DNA of 64,000 nt, taken from positions 1 through 64,000 of the forward strand of contig NZ_CANNDQ010000007.1 in assembly GCF_947503375.1 (NCBI RefSeq). Reading direction: 5' to 3'. Shown here in pieces: positions 43,664 through 51,147 of this stretch; within the stretch, counting starts at the first letter, position 1, and each line of letters begins with the position of its first letter. Below the pieces are notes generated by a model. The model searched no databases. It was not told where the DNA came from and was given only the letters and a program-made list of their open reading frames with translations. Made by a program: the position numbers and the translations under genes. The stretch comes from an uncultured Psychroserpens sp. (GTDB lineage: Bacteria; Bacteroidota; Bacteroidia; Flavobacteriales; Flavobacteriaceae).

Positions 43664-44632
43664 TTAACAGCATCCACCACCATCATAGTGGTAAGTTGAT
43701 TCGCTAATAAAAATATCCTCTCTGTCTAGATTGGCTAAAGCATTGGCTGTTTTATCACAAACAGCTAGAGGTTGATTCTTTAAAAGTACGTGCCCTTTTT
43801 TGTCATCAAAATAATCGTCTCTACCAAAATAGATGGCTGCTTTACCTGTAAATACACATGGTCCATCTTCTGGCATTGGATCTTTAATTGCAGCAACTTC
43901 AATAGACTCAATATAGATAAGTTCATTGGTTGGATAGTCTTCTGGGTTTAATATTCTGTAAGGTTTACGAGCTCTAATCTCTATAGTGCCAAAACCAACA
44001 TCAGTCAAGGCTTTTACATACTCTGCTATTGGGAGACTACCACTCAAACATAGTGCACGTAATCTATCATCGTTACGCAAAGTGTCATTCATGGGTTGCT
44101 CGCATGTTGGATCGCTCATTACGAGTCTCCCATGAGGTTTTAATACACGATACATTTCTTCGATGGCTTTCTTTAAATCATCTGATTTGAAAATATTAAA
44201 CAGACAGTTTTGCGCAGCAACATCTATAGAGTTGTCTTCAACAGGTAGGTTAAGCGCGTTCCCTTTTTTAAGGTCTACAAATTCACTCTTAAACCAATCA
44301 TTTTCTGCTTCGGCTACTATGAAATTCTTGCGAGAGGCTTCAAGCATTTCATCAACAACATCAATACCAACTACACCTCCTTTTTGACGATTGAAGTATG
44401 AAAACTGAAGTAGCTCCATTCCACCACCAACACCAACGTATAATATTTTCGGGTTATTCGTTAAATCTCTTGCATTAACTGTGCTGCCACAACCATAATT
44501 CATTTCTTGCATTATTCTAGGGATTTTCAAACCTGGTAATTCCCATATAGGATTGGTGGTGCAACATAATCCAACATCTGGTGTTAAGGCAGCTTCTTTA
44601 TATAAATCGTTTGTAGCATTTAGGTAACTCAT
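43664..44632 (-). CDS. arsM: Arsenite S-adenosylmethionine methyltransferase
   Basis: The 322-residue protein matches the ArsM type found with arsenosugar genes. The SAM site is YVGVGGGMELL (residues 65-75), followed by VGIDVVDEML and the RVLKPHGRLVMSD segment. Possible arsenic-binding cysteines are Cys23/Cys24, Cys48, the Cys in AAQNCLFNIF, and a C-terminal GGGCC end. It methylates As(III) stepwise, probably to dimethylarsenite, the substrate used by ArsS. The length exceeds that of short ArsM proteins because of an extra C-terminal region. Gaps of 95 bp upstream and 177 bp downstream suggest it may have its own promoter. Confidence 0.92.
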   Translation of the reverse strand: MSYLNATNDLYKEAALTPDVGLCCTTNPIWELPGLKIPRIMQEMNYGCGSTVNARDLTNNPKILYVGVGGGMELLQFSYFNRQKGGVVGIDVVDEMLEASRKNFIVAEAENDWFKSEFVDLKKGNALNLPVEDNSIDVAAQNCLFNIFKSDDLKKAIEEMYRVLKPHGRLVMSDPTCEQPMNDTLRNDDRLRALCLSGSLPIAEYVKALTDVGFGTIEIRARKPYRILNPEDYPTNELIYIESIEVAAIKDPMPEDGPCVFTGKAAIYFGRDDYFDDKKGHVLLKNQPLAVCDKTANALANLDREDIFISESTYHYDGGGCC

Positions 44633-44727
44633 TGTATATGTATTTTAAATTGGGTCAAAAACCCTAAGTGTATTAGAAATTAGTTAATGTCTTTTTTTGA
44701 AATAGGAGACAGTAAATAGTATGCGTA

Positions 44728-45408
44728 TTAAGCTAACTTAAAAGGTGATCCTTTGTTGAAGAGTTTCGTTTGAATTTTGATTTCAATAATTAAAAGTAGT
44801 GGTTTTATAATCTCTTTTTTTATTGATAGGAATACGAGTAAAAATTGTTTGATGGATCTTGACAGACCTTTAAAACTGTTAATTATAAATTTTACATCAG
44901 AAAAAGTGTCAATATCTGAAAGGACTTCCAAATATGAAAATTTTATGTTTTGAATTGTTAGTAGTCTATTGATGCAACTATTTAATCGAGACGTTTGCCA
45001 AGGCAATTCTAAAAAAGAAGACATATCAAAACACGATTTTTTGAGTCCCATAAGATAGAAACCACCATCATTAGAAGGGCCTAAAACAATATCGTTTAAC
45101 TCAAGTTGTTTTTCAGCCTTGTTTATATGTTCAGTTTTTAAGTGTGGAGTGTCATTACCAATTGTAATAATAGTTTCAAAACCTTTATCGTAAATAGATT
45201 GTATGGCATTGGTGAAACGTCTGCCAAATGTTGTGCCAATTTGGTTCTTTTCTGAATAATGAAAATAAGGTAAGCCAGTTTGCTCTACAATTTTAAGTGT
45301 TTGAGTATTCAGTGACTCAAATAAGGTTTCTGAATATCGAAACGGTTTTTGTTTCGCTTCAAAATGTGCAGAATTTGCAAAGATCAATATGGCAGTTTTA
45401 CTATTCAT
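44728..45408 (-). CDS. DUF2064 domain protein (divergent TIGR04282-like)
   Basis: The 226-residue protein has the same fold as the TIGR04282 protein, with TILIFANSAH-like start, IITIGNDTPHLKTEHINKAE and LGPSNDGGFYLMGLKK. It lacks the usual Lys/Arg-rich nucleotide loop after the first strand. It ends with an added hydrophobic/basic segment of about 45 residues (KQFLLVFLSIKKEII), which may associate with the membrane. The gene begins 3 nt after the end of arsS, so it is cotranscribed with it. It may be a transferase for the same pathway with a different donor. Confidence 0.75.
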   Translation of the reverse strand: MNSKTAILIFANSAHFEAKQKPFRYSETLFESLNTQTLKIVEQTGLPYFHYSEKNQIGTTFGRRFTNAIQSIYDKGFETIITIGNDTPHLKTEHINKAEKQLELNDIVLGPSNDGGFYLMGLKKSCFDMSSFLELPWQTSRLNSCINRLLTIQNIKFSYLEVLSDIDTFSDVKFIINSFKGLSRSIKQFLLVFLSIKKEIIKPLLLIIEIKIQTKLFNKGSPFKLA

Positions 45409-45411
45409 AGA

Positions 45412-46476
45412 TTAAGCAACAACACCTTGACAACTACTTCCTGCGCCAGCAGTACATCCATAGCAATGTTGTGAAATAACAATATTCCGCCCTTCTAAAA
45501 GCCCTTCATTATATTCTGAAATGTGTTTTATTTTACTGTTAATAGGAAGTTGAAGCATTTGATTAAAATCACAATCATACATATAACCGTCCCAACTTAC
45601 AGATAATGTATTGGTACACATTACATTTTTAACAGCTTCAGGATTGTAAGCATCTACTAATTGATACATATAATCTTCATAGTTTTCTGAAGCAATCAAA
45701 TAATCTAAAAATCGTGATATGGGTAAGTTTGTAATGGCAAATAAATTGTTAAACTGAATATTGAAATCTTCCATTAATGCTTTTTTGAAATCTTTTTCCA
45801 TAGCCATTTGGTCTCCAGGTAAAAAGGCACCAGAAGGATTATATACCAAGTCTAGTTTCAAGTCACCATCTGGCATCCCATAACCTACTGCGTTAAGTTC
45901 TTGCAAAGCTTTGATAGATTTGTCAAAAACACCATCACCACGTTGTTTATCTGTTTTTCCTCTTGTCCAATGAGGCATAGAACTGACTACATGAACATTG
46001 TGTTTTTTAAAGAATTCTGGTAAGTCATAATATTTTTTATTAGCACGAATAATAGTCAAATTAGAACGTACAATAAAGTCTTTGATACCTACTTTAGCTG
46101 CTTCTTCAACAAACCATCTAAAATCTGGATTCATCTCTGGAGCTCCTCCTGTTAGGTCAAGTGTGTGTGCTCCAGAATTTTTGATCACCTCAAGACATTG
46201 CCTCATGGTTTCTCGTGTCATGATTTCTTTTCGGTCTGGACCTGCATCTACATGGCAGTGATCGCATACTTGATTACACATGTAACCAACATTAATCTGT
46301 AGAATCTCTAATGTTTTAGCTTTAAGCGGAAACTGATTAGTTTCCGCTATTTTGTTCTTAAAGGTAGGGAGTTCACCGTTTTGAAAAACACCGTTAGATA
46401 AAATTTCTAATTGTCGATTACTATTGGCTAAATCACTTCCTTTTTTATGTAGCGATTGGGTCTTTAATTTTGTCAT
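45412..46476 (-). CDS. arsS: Arsenosugar biosynthesis radical SAM protein
   Basis: The 354-residue radical SAM enzyme has cluster Cys67/Cys71/Cys74 in CNQVCDHC, followed by HVDAGPDRKEIM, the LDLTGGAPEMNP SAM-binding segment and a C-terminal Cys-rich SPASM-like region (NVMCTNTLSVSWDGYMYDCDFNQ). It ends HCYGCTAGAGSSCQG. ArsS joins a 5'-deoxyadenosyl group to dimethylated arsenic, the committing step to arsenosugars. In some relatives a selenocysteine replaces a Cys in the C-terminal motif; here all positions read as Cys (no in-frame TGA). It is flanked by the peroxidase-like gene and the DUF2064 gene within 3-6 nt. Confidence 0.92.
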   Translation of the reverse strand: MTKLKTQSLHKKGSDLANSNRQLEILSNGVFQNGELPTFKNKIAETNQFPLKAKTLEILQINVGYMCNQVCDHCHVDAGPDRKEIMTRETMRQCLEVIKNSGAHTLDLTGGAPEMNPDFRWFVEEAAKVGIKDFIVRSNLTIIRANKKYYDLPEFFKKHNVHVVSSMPHWTRGKTDKQRGDGVFDKSIKALQELNAVGYGMPDGDLKLDLVYNPSGAFLPGDQMAMEKDFKKALMEDFNIQFNNLFAITNLPISRFLDYLIASENYEDYMYQLVDAYNPEAVKNVMCTNTLSVSWDGYMYDCDFNQMLQLPINSKIKHISEYNEGLLEGRNIVISQHCYGCTAGAGSSCQGVVA

Positions 46477-46482
46477 CTATTA

Positions 46483-46818
46483 TTAACCGTCTAATTTATT
46501 CACTTTGTTCATCATCTGAACACCATGCACTAAAGTAGCACCACTTTTAATGGCTGCTCCAACATGAATGGCTTCCATCATTTCTTCTTTTGTGACACCG
46601 CGTTGTAAACTGTCTTTTGTATACGCATCAATACAATAAGGACACTGTTCGGTATGAGCAACAGCTAAAGCAATCAATGATTTCTCTCGCGCAGTTAGTG
46701 CACCTTCTTCAAAAACTTTTCCGTAGTATTCAAAAAATTTATTACCAAGTTCTTCACTCCATTCAGTGATTTTTCCAAATTTTCTTAGATCTGCTGGATC
46801 GTAGTATGTTTTTTGCAT
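46483..46818 (-). CDS. Arsenosugar-associated peroxidase-like (AhpD/CMD) protein
   Basis: The 111-residue protein of the carboxymuconolactone decarboxylase/AhpD fold has the redox motif Cys59-Pro-Tyr-Cys62 in HTEQCPYCIDAY, followed by the helix GVTKEEMMEAIHVGAAIKSG. Such proteins act as small thiol peroxidases or reductases. The subfamily is known for co-occurring with ArsS. It is the first gene of the locus and 6 nt from arsS. A TATTTTCG element (minus strand, 46848-46841) resembling the -7 box lies about 23 bp before the ATG. Confidence 0.88.
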   Translation of the reverse strand: MQKTYYDPADLRKFGKITEWSEELGNKFFEYYGKVFEEGALTAREKSLIALAVAHTEQCPYCIDAYTKDSLQRGVTKEEMMEAIHVGAAIKSGATLVHGVQMMNKVNKLDG

Positions 46819-46925
46819 TTAATTCAATTTAATGTTCTAACGAAAATATGAAATATCTAAGCTTTTGTCGAAGAAGGTCTTGATGAATTACAGAAAAGTA
46901 GCAGTAAATTTTTTAGTGTGTAATC

Positions 46926-47396
46926 TCAATAGTCAATTTTATCTGTTTTTTCACTCCAAACTTTAAATGGTTCTAACGCCAATTCACGAGCCAATTGTTT
47001 AAAAGGAATACTTCTTTCATTGTAAGGAAGCGGAATCTCTTTATAAATAAAGGCGTCATCAAATCCAATATTTGCAGCATCTATTTGGTTGCTTCCATAG
47101 AATACCTTATCAGGACGTGCCCAATAAATAGCACCTAAGCACATAGGGCAAGGCTCACAAGAAGTATATACTTCACAGCCATCTAATTGAAAAGAGCCTA
47201 AGTTTTTGCAAGCGTCTCGAATGGCTATAACTTCTGCATGAGCTGTTGGGTCGTTTGTTGAGGTGACCTTGTTGTTTCCTCTACCTACTATTTTTCCGTC
47301 TTTAACAATTACACAGCCAAATGGGCCACCTTCATTATTATTCATTCCTTTCAATGCAGCATCAACTGCTTCTTGCATAAATTTTTCTTTACTCAT
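46926..47396 (-). CDS. guaD: Guanine deaminase (cytidine-deaminase fold)
   Basis: This 156-residue zinc enzyme has His53-Ala-Glu55 in TAHAEVIAI and Cys83/Cys86 in CEPCPMC. Length and overall sequence, including the C-terminal swap segment (LEPFKVW), match the Bacillus-type guanine deaminase, which converts guanine to xanthine. A broader nucleoside deaminase role is possible. It is a single-gene unit between the arsenosugar locus (107 bp away) and a divergent barrel gene. Confidence 0.87.
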   Translation of the reverse strand: MSKEKFMQEAVDAALKGMNNNEGGPFGCVIVKDGKIVGRGNNKVTSTNDPTAHAEVIAIRDACKNLGSFQLDGCEVYTSCEPCPMCLGAIYWARPDKVFYGSNQIDAANIGFDDAFIYKEIPLPYNERSIPFKQLARELALEPFKVWSEKTDKIDY

Positions 47397-47567
47397 GAGT
47401 TGTATATTGTTTAAAGCACTAATATAATATGTTTTTTAATTGAAGCATATTAGATTCATAAATCTTAACTAACCTCTTAAAAATCTTTAATAAAAGTTTG
47501 CATTTCGTAATACATAAATAAGTATATTTCGGGCTTCTTAAAGTAGCGTAATTTATAGTGAAATAGA

Positions 47568-48326
47568 ATGAAAACGGTTTTATATTATCTTTTTTTATTC
47601 CCAATCTTACTTTCTGCTCAAATCAACGAAAGCGACACACTTAAGTTGAAAGCAAACCTTTCTTTGACTGGATTTTGGCAATCAGGAAACGTGGAGACTC
47701 TAATTTTTAGAGCAAAATCTGATTTGAGTTATAAGCCTTGGAAGAAATGGGTTTTCAAAACTAAAAACTCTTATGTTTATCAAGAATTTGGCAAGGAAAA
47801 AGCTGATGAAGATATCCTAAGTCTCAATTTTTTATATTTTAATCCTGAGCGAAAATTCTATCCGTTGGTCTTAGGTTTTGTAAGTACCAATTTTAGGAGA
47901 GAAATAGATCTACGTTCTTTAGTGGGTGTTGGTGTTACTTATCAGGTTATAGACCATAAAGACCATTGGCTCAAGCTATCAGTTTCAAGCGAATATGAGC
48001 AAACAGATTTTGCTAAATCAGACTTTAATCGTTCGGCATATGATGGTGATCGATCAATTAATACCTTTCGTAGTACGCTATGGGTAAATGGTAAATATAA
48101 ATTGTTTAAGAATAAATTGATCTTAAGCCACGAAAGTTACTTTCAACCATCTCTTGAACAAAGCGACAATTTTCGCTGGCAAGCCGATATTGGGATAGAA
48201 CTACCCATCTGGAAGTTTTTAAATTTCAAAGTGAATTATCTCCATACCTTTGAAAGCGTAGTCATTGAAGACCAAGAGCAAGAAGATAGCTTTTTAACTT
48301 TTGGTTTTACACTGAAAAGTTATTGA
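47568..48326 (+). CDS. DUF481 outer membrane beta-barrel protein
   Basis: The 252-residue exported protein has a short signal peptide ending LSAQ. The mature part follows the DUF481 pattern: LSLTGFWQSGNVETLIFRAKSD at the start, then repeated amphipathic beta-strands (WVFKTKNSYVYQEFG, WLKLSVSSEYEQTDF) and a final strand ending FGFTLKSY. It is predicted to be a small outer-membrane barrel of unknown function; related proteins respond to salt or envelope stress. It appears monocistronic. Confidence 0.75.
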   Translation: MKTVLYYLFLFPILLSAQINESDTLKLKANLSLTGFWQSGNVETLIFRAKSDLSYKPWKKWVFKTKNSYVYQEFGKEKADEDILSLNFLYFNPERKFYPLVLGFVSTNFRREIDLRSLVGVGVTYQVIDHKDHWLKLSVSSEYEQTDFAKSDFNRSAYDGDRSINTFRSTLWVNGKYKLFKNKLILSHESYFQPSLEQSDNFRWQADIGIELPIWKFLNFKVNYLHTFESVVIEDQEQEDSFLTFGFTLKSY

Positions 48327-48360
48327 TCATCTAATTGAATTTTAATACTTTAACATTTAA

Positions 48361-48394
48361 TTGATAAGGCTATCATAATTTTGACCTACCTTTG
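48361..48394 (+). promoter_or_regulatory. Predicted promoter of the desaturase gene
   Basis: A perfect -7 element TACCTTTG (48387-48394) has a TTG at 48361-48363, 23 nt upstream, at the limit of normal spacing. It predicts a leader of about 160 nt before the likely true start of the desaturase. The leader contains a 6-bp hairpin (attaca/tgtaat, around 48502-48523). Confidence 0.5.
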
Positions 48395-48676
48395 ATTCAA
48401 TTAGCTAGTTGAGCGGCCTTTCTTTATTTAATTTGAATTCCAATATTATTTAATTCTTTGCTTTCTTCAGTTTTTTAATAGTAGTATTAGATGTATTACA
48501 CATAAGGATGTAATGCTAAGTACTATAACAATACAGCAATAATTTCTTAATATTAATAAGGTATCGACAATTTAAAATTTTCAAGAGACATACATTCCGA
48601 CTTTAAAAAAACACTAAGGCGCAGGGTTAACTTCTATTTTAAGACTCATAACAAAAGTAGAAATGCTAATAAAAAT

Positions 48677-49654
48677 ATGGTGGTTAAAACTATTTTCATG
48701 TTATTATTATTTTTCACGCCATTAACAATTCTCGCTTCTGGAATAGTAGCATCAACATCACTTCTTTTTGTATTATATACCATTAGTGGTTTTGGAATGG
48801 CAGGAATTGGTATGTCTGTAATGCATGATGCCATTCATGGTTCTTATTCAAAACATAAAGAGGTAAACACTCTTCTTGGGTATACATTTAATCTCATAGG
48901 TGCTAATGCAACCGTATGGAAAATACAACATAATGTTTTACATCACACCTATACTAATATTAATGAGTTTGATGACGACCTTAACTCTCCTTTTTTTCTA
49001 AGGTTTTCACCACATGCTAAACACCATTGGTTAAATCAATTCCAACATATTTATATCTGGTTTTTTTATGCAATATCAACCGTCTTTTGGGTAACAATCA
49101 AAGATTTTGTACGATTGAAACGGTATAAAAATATTGGGTTTTTTAATAAGAAATATGAATATGAAAAAATATTTTTGAGCATCATTGCATGGAAATTATT
49201 ATATTATTCATATGCATTAGTATTACCTATGCTGATGGTCAATCAACCTTGGTGGCTAATTTTGTTAGCATTCTTAAGTATGCATATCATAACTGGGCTT
49301 CTGGTGAGCATTGTTTTTCAGATTGCTCATATTATGCCAGAAAATGATTTTCCTGTTCCTGATAAAAGTGGCAATATAGAAGAGAGTTGGTACAGTCATC
49401 AATTTGCTACTACAAGTAACTTTTCGCCTAGGAACAAATTTATATTTTGGTTTACAGGTGGTTTGAATTATCAGGTAGAACATCATTTGTTACCAGATGT
49501 TTGTCATGTGCATTACAAAAAAATATCTAAGATCGTATCACAAACAGCGCAAGACTATGGGTTTCGGTATCATGTTAAGAAAACACTATACCAAGCTTTA
49601 GTAGATCATATACAGATGCTACGTTTACTAGGGAAAAAAGAAAAAATAACATGA
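48677..49654 (+). CDS. Membrane fatty acid (acyl-CoA) desaturase
   Basis: This membrane di-iron desaturase has all three histidine boxes: HDAIH (His50, His54), HNVLHH (residues 85-90) and QVEHHLLP near the C-terminus, with pairs of transmembrane helices between them. It introduces double bonds into acyl chains and so raises membrane fluidity. The first ATG is 48677, giving 325 residues. However the same frame remains clearly coding upstream to 48563 and encodes the family N-terminus (NLKFSRDIHSDF, RRRVNFYFKTHN, NANKN), with an ATC where family members have ATG and a stop just before it. The real protein is probably 363 residues. A cold-shock protein gene follows 81 nt downstream. Confidence 0.88.
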   Translation: MVVKTIFMLLLFFTPLTILASGIVASTSLLFVLYTISGFGMAGIGMSVMHDAIHGSYSKHKEVNTLLGYTFNLIGANATVWKIQHNVLHHTYTNINEFDDDLNSPFFLRFSPHAKHHWLNQFQHIYIWFFYAISTVFWVTIKDFVRLKRYKNIGFFNKKYEYEKIFLSIIAWKLLYYSYALVLPMLMVNQPWWLILLAFLSMHIITGLLVSIVFQIAHIMPENDFPVPDKSGNIEESWYSHQFATTSNFSPRNKFIFWFTGGLNYQVEHHLLPDVCHVHYKKISKIVSQTAQDYGFRYHVKKTLYQALVDHIQMLRLLGKKEKIT

Positions 49655-49735
49655 AGATCAATTATTAATTAAGAACAAGAAATTATGATAAAAAAATTTA
49701 TAAATAAATTAATGAACACTAATAAAGTAACAATT

Positions 49736-49927
49736 ATGAAAGAAGGTACAGTAAAGTTTTTCAACAATGCCAAAGGATTTGGTTTTATTACAATTAAAGA
49801 CTCAGAAGAAGAAATATTTGTTCACATGTCAAACCTTATCGATCAAATAAAAGAGAACGATAACGTAACGTTTGATGTTGAAAGAGGCGAAAAAGGCTTA
49901 AGTGCCATAAAAGTAAGTCTGGTTTAA
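49736..49927 (+). CDS. Cold-shock domain protein (CspA-like)
   Basis: I place the start at ATG 49736 (63 residues, standard length, MKEGTVKFF). Upstream in-frame ATG codons at 49685 and 49712 would add a non-conserved Lys/Asn-rich leader. RNP1 appears as KGFGFI and RNP2 as EIFVHM, followed by VTFDVERGEKGLSA. It binds single-stranded RNA/DNA and acts as an RNA chaperone. It lies just downstream of the desaturase gene; both are classic cold-adaptation functions. A terminator follows at 49953. Confidence 0.9.
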   Translation: MKEGTVKFFNNAKGFGFITIKDSEEEIFVHMSNLIDQIKENDNVTFDVERGEKGLSAIKVSLV

Positions 49928-49952
49928 ATACGAGTCATAACTTAGAAGTTAG

Positions 49953-49978
49953 AAAACCATCTTTAAAAGATGGTTTTC
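49953..49978 (+). terminator. Terminator after the cold-shock gene
   Basis: The arms aaaccatctt and aagatggttt form a 10-bp or longer stem with a very short A-rich loop, followed by a T-rich tail. Confidence 0.75.
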
Positions 49979-50121
49979 TTGTTTTGTCTAAAATCATAAA
50001 GAAGAAATCATGGTGATAAAAGTGATAAACATAAGAACCATATATTTTAATTTATTAAAGGGCATATAATATTATAATTAATGTTTTTTGCTTTTCAGCA
50101 AATATAGATAAGCTAAAAACC
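49979..50121. other. Non-coding stretch before the tRNA-Phe terminator
   Basis: This AT-rich stretch lies between the two terminators. I see no ORF, RNA or promoter in it that I would defend. Confidence 0.4.
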
Positions 50122-50151
50122 AAAAAACCCGATTCATAGAATCGGGTTTTT
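50122..50151 (-). terminator. Terminator of the tRNA-Phe gene
   Basis: The arms aaaaacccgatt and aatcgggttttt form a strong 12-bp stem with a 5-6 nt loop. It lies just 3' of the minus-strand tRNA gene and can work in both directions. Confidence 0.8.
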
Positions 50152-50156
50152 AGTGG

Positions 50157-50229
50157 TGGTGCCTCCAGGAATCGAACCAGGGACACAAGGATTTTCAGTC
50201 CTTTGCTCTACCAACTGAGCTAAGGCACC
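50157..50229 (-). tRNA. tRNA-Phe (GAA)
   Basis: The 73-nt gene folds into a full cloverleaf. The acceptor arms are GGTGCCT and AGGCACC with A as discriminator, the D-arm contains GCTCAGTTGGTAGAGC, and the anticodon loop CTGAAAA carries GAA. The T-arm contains GGTTCGATTCC. CCA is not encoded. It is a solitary tRNA with a clear promoter upstream and a terminator downstream. Confidence 0.97.
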
Positions 50230-50249
50230 AGTCGTTTGAAACGAGAGTG

Positions 50250-50279
50250 CAAATATATATGCATTTTTAGTATTACCAA
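50250..50279 (-). promoter_or_regulatory. Predicted promoter of tRNA-Phe
   Basis: On the minus strand TTG (50279-50277) is followed after exactly 19 nt by TATATTTG (50257-50250), matching both Bacteroidota promoter boxes at ideal spacing. The tRNA begins about 20 nt downstream. Confidence 0.75.
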
Positions 50280-50418
50280 AAAGAAATTTTAAAAATTTGA
50301 TCAAATTTTTATTTGTATTAAAATCTGTACCAAATCACCTACAAGAATATGTTATTTTTTGGTTAAAGCTCACTTAGTCTTTTTTTCATTTTGTAAGTTT
50401 ACAGCTTTCTGATGACTT

Positions 50419-51147
50419 ATGAATTTAATTATTGATGTAGGAAATACCTTAGTGAAACTGGCTGTTTTTCAAGATAATACAATTCTGGAAAAGGTAACAG
50501 TAAACCATAAAGCGCTTTTGAATTCTACAAGACTTATGATTGAGAAGTATTCTAAGTTAACCAAAGGAATCATCTCTTCCGTTGGGAAACTACCTGCTTA
50601 CGATGTTGAGAAATTAAGTGCTGAAATAGACTTAATGTTGTTGAACTCTTCAACTCAATTGCCATTTGAAAACCATTATAAAACACCAAAGACCCTAGGT
50701 GTAGACCGTATCGCTTTGGTTAGTGCTTCAGTACAACAGTTTACAGACAAAAATGTGCTTATCATAGACGCAGGAACTTGTATTACTTATGATTTTATAA
50801 ATTCTAGAAATGAGTATCTAGGTGGTGCTATTTCTCCCGGAGTTCGATTGAGATATCGAACATTAAACAATTTAACTGCAAATTTACCGTTATTGGAAAC
50901 CCAAATGCCAAAACATATTTTAGGGAACTCTACTGAAAACGCCATTCATTCTGGCGTTGTTTTTGGAGTTTTAAAAGAAATAGATGGTGTTATCAATGAT
51001 TATAAAGCTAATTTTTCAGATTTAACAGTTATTTTAACAGGAGGTGATACCAAACTCTTGTCTAAACAATTAAAAAATGGCATATTTGCCAATTCAAATT
51101 TTCTTTTGGAAGGTTTGAACTTTATTCTAGAATATAATACAAACTAA
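50419..51147 (+). CDS. coaX: Type III pantothenate kinase
   Basis: This 242-residue ASKHA-fold kinase performs the first step of coenzyme A synthesis. Motifs are IIDVGNT (phosphate 1) at the N-terminus, TPKTLGVDRIA, IIDAGTCITYDF (phosphate 2 region), GGAISPGV, and ILTGGDTKLL (adenosine site). CoaX enzymes need a monovalent cation and are not inhibited by CoA. Its stop codon overlaps the start of the next gene by one base, so it leads a long envelope-related string of genes. Confidence 0.95.
   Translation: MNLIIDVGNTLVKLAVFQDNTILEKVTVNHKALLNSTRLMIEKYSKLTKGIISSVGKLPAYDVEKLSAEIDLMLLNSSTQLPFENHYKTPKTLGVDRIALVSASVQQFTDKNVLIIDAGTCITYDFINSRNEYLGGAISPGVRLRYRTLNNLTANLPLLETQMPKHILGNSTENAIHSGVVFGVLKEIDGVINDYKANFSDLTVILTGGDTKLLSKQLKNGIFANSNFLLEGLNFILEYNTN

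Noticed and set aside
44651..44670. Small gggt/accc hairpin upstream of arsM as an arsenic riboswitch or operator
   Set aside because: Only four base pairs and no further conserved structure; too weak to support a call.
45412..46476. Selenoprotein form of ArsS
   Set aside because: No in-frame TGA is present in the C-terminal motif; all relevant positions read as Cys.
47419..47604. 61-codon minus-strand frame
   Set aside because: It covers the promoter region and signal peptide of the DUF481 gene on the other strand and shows no protein-like features.
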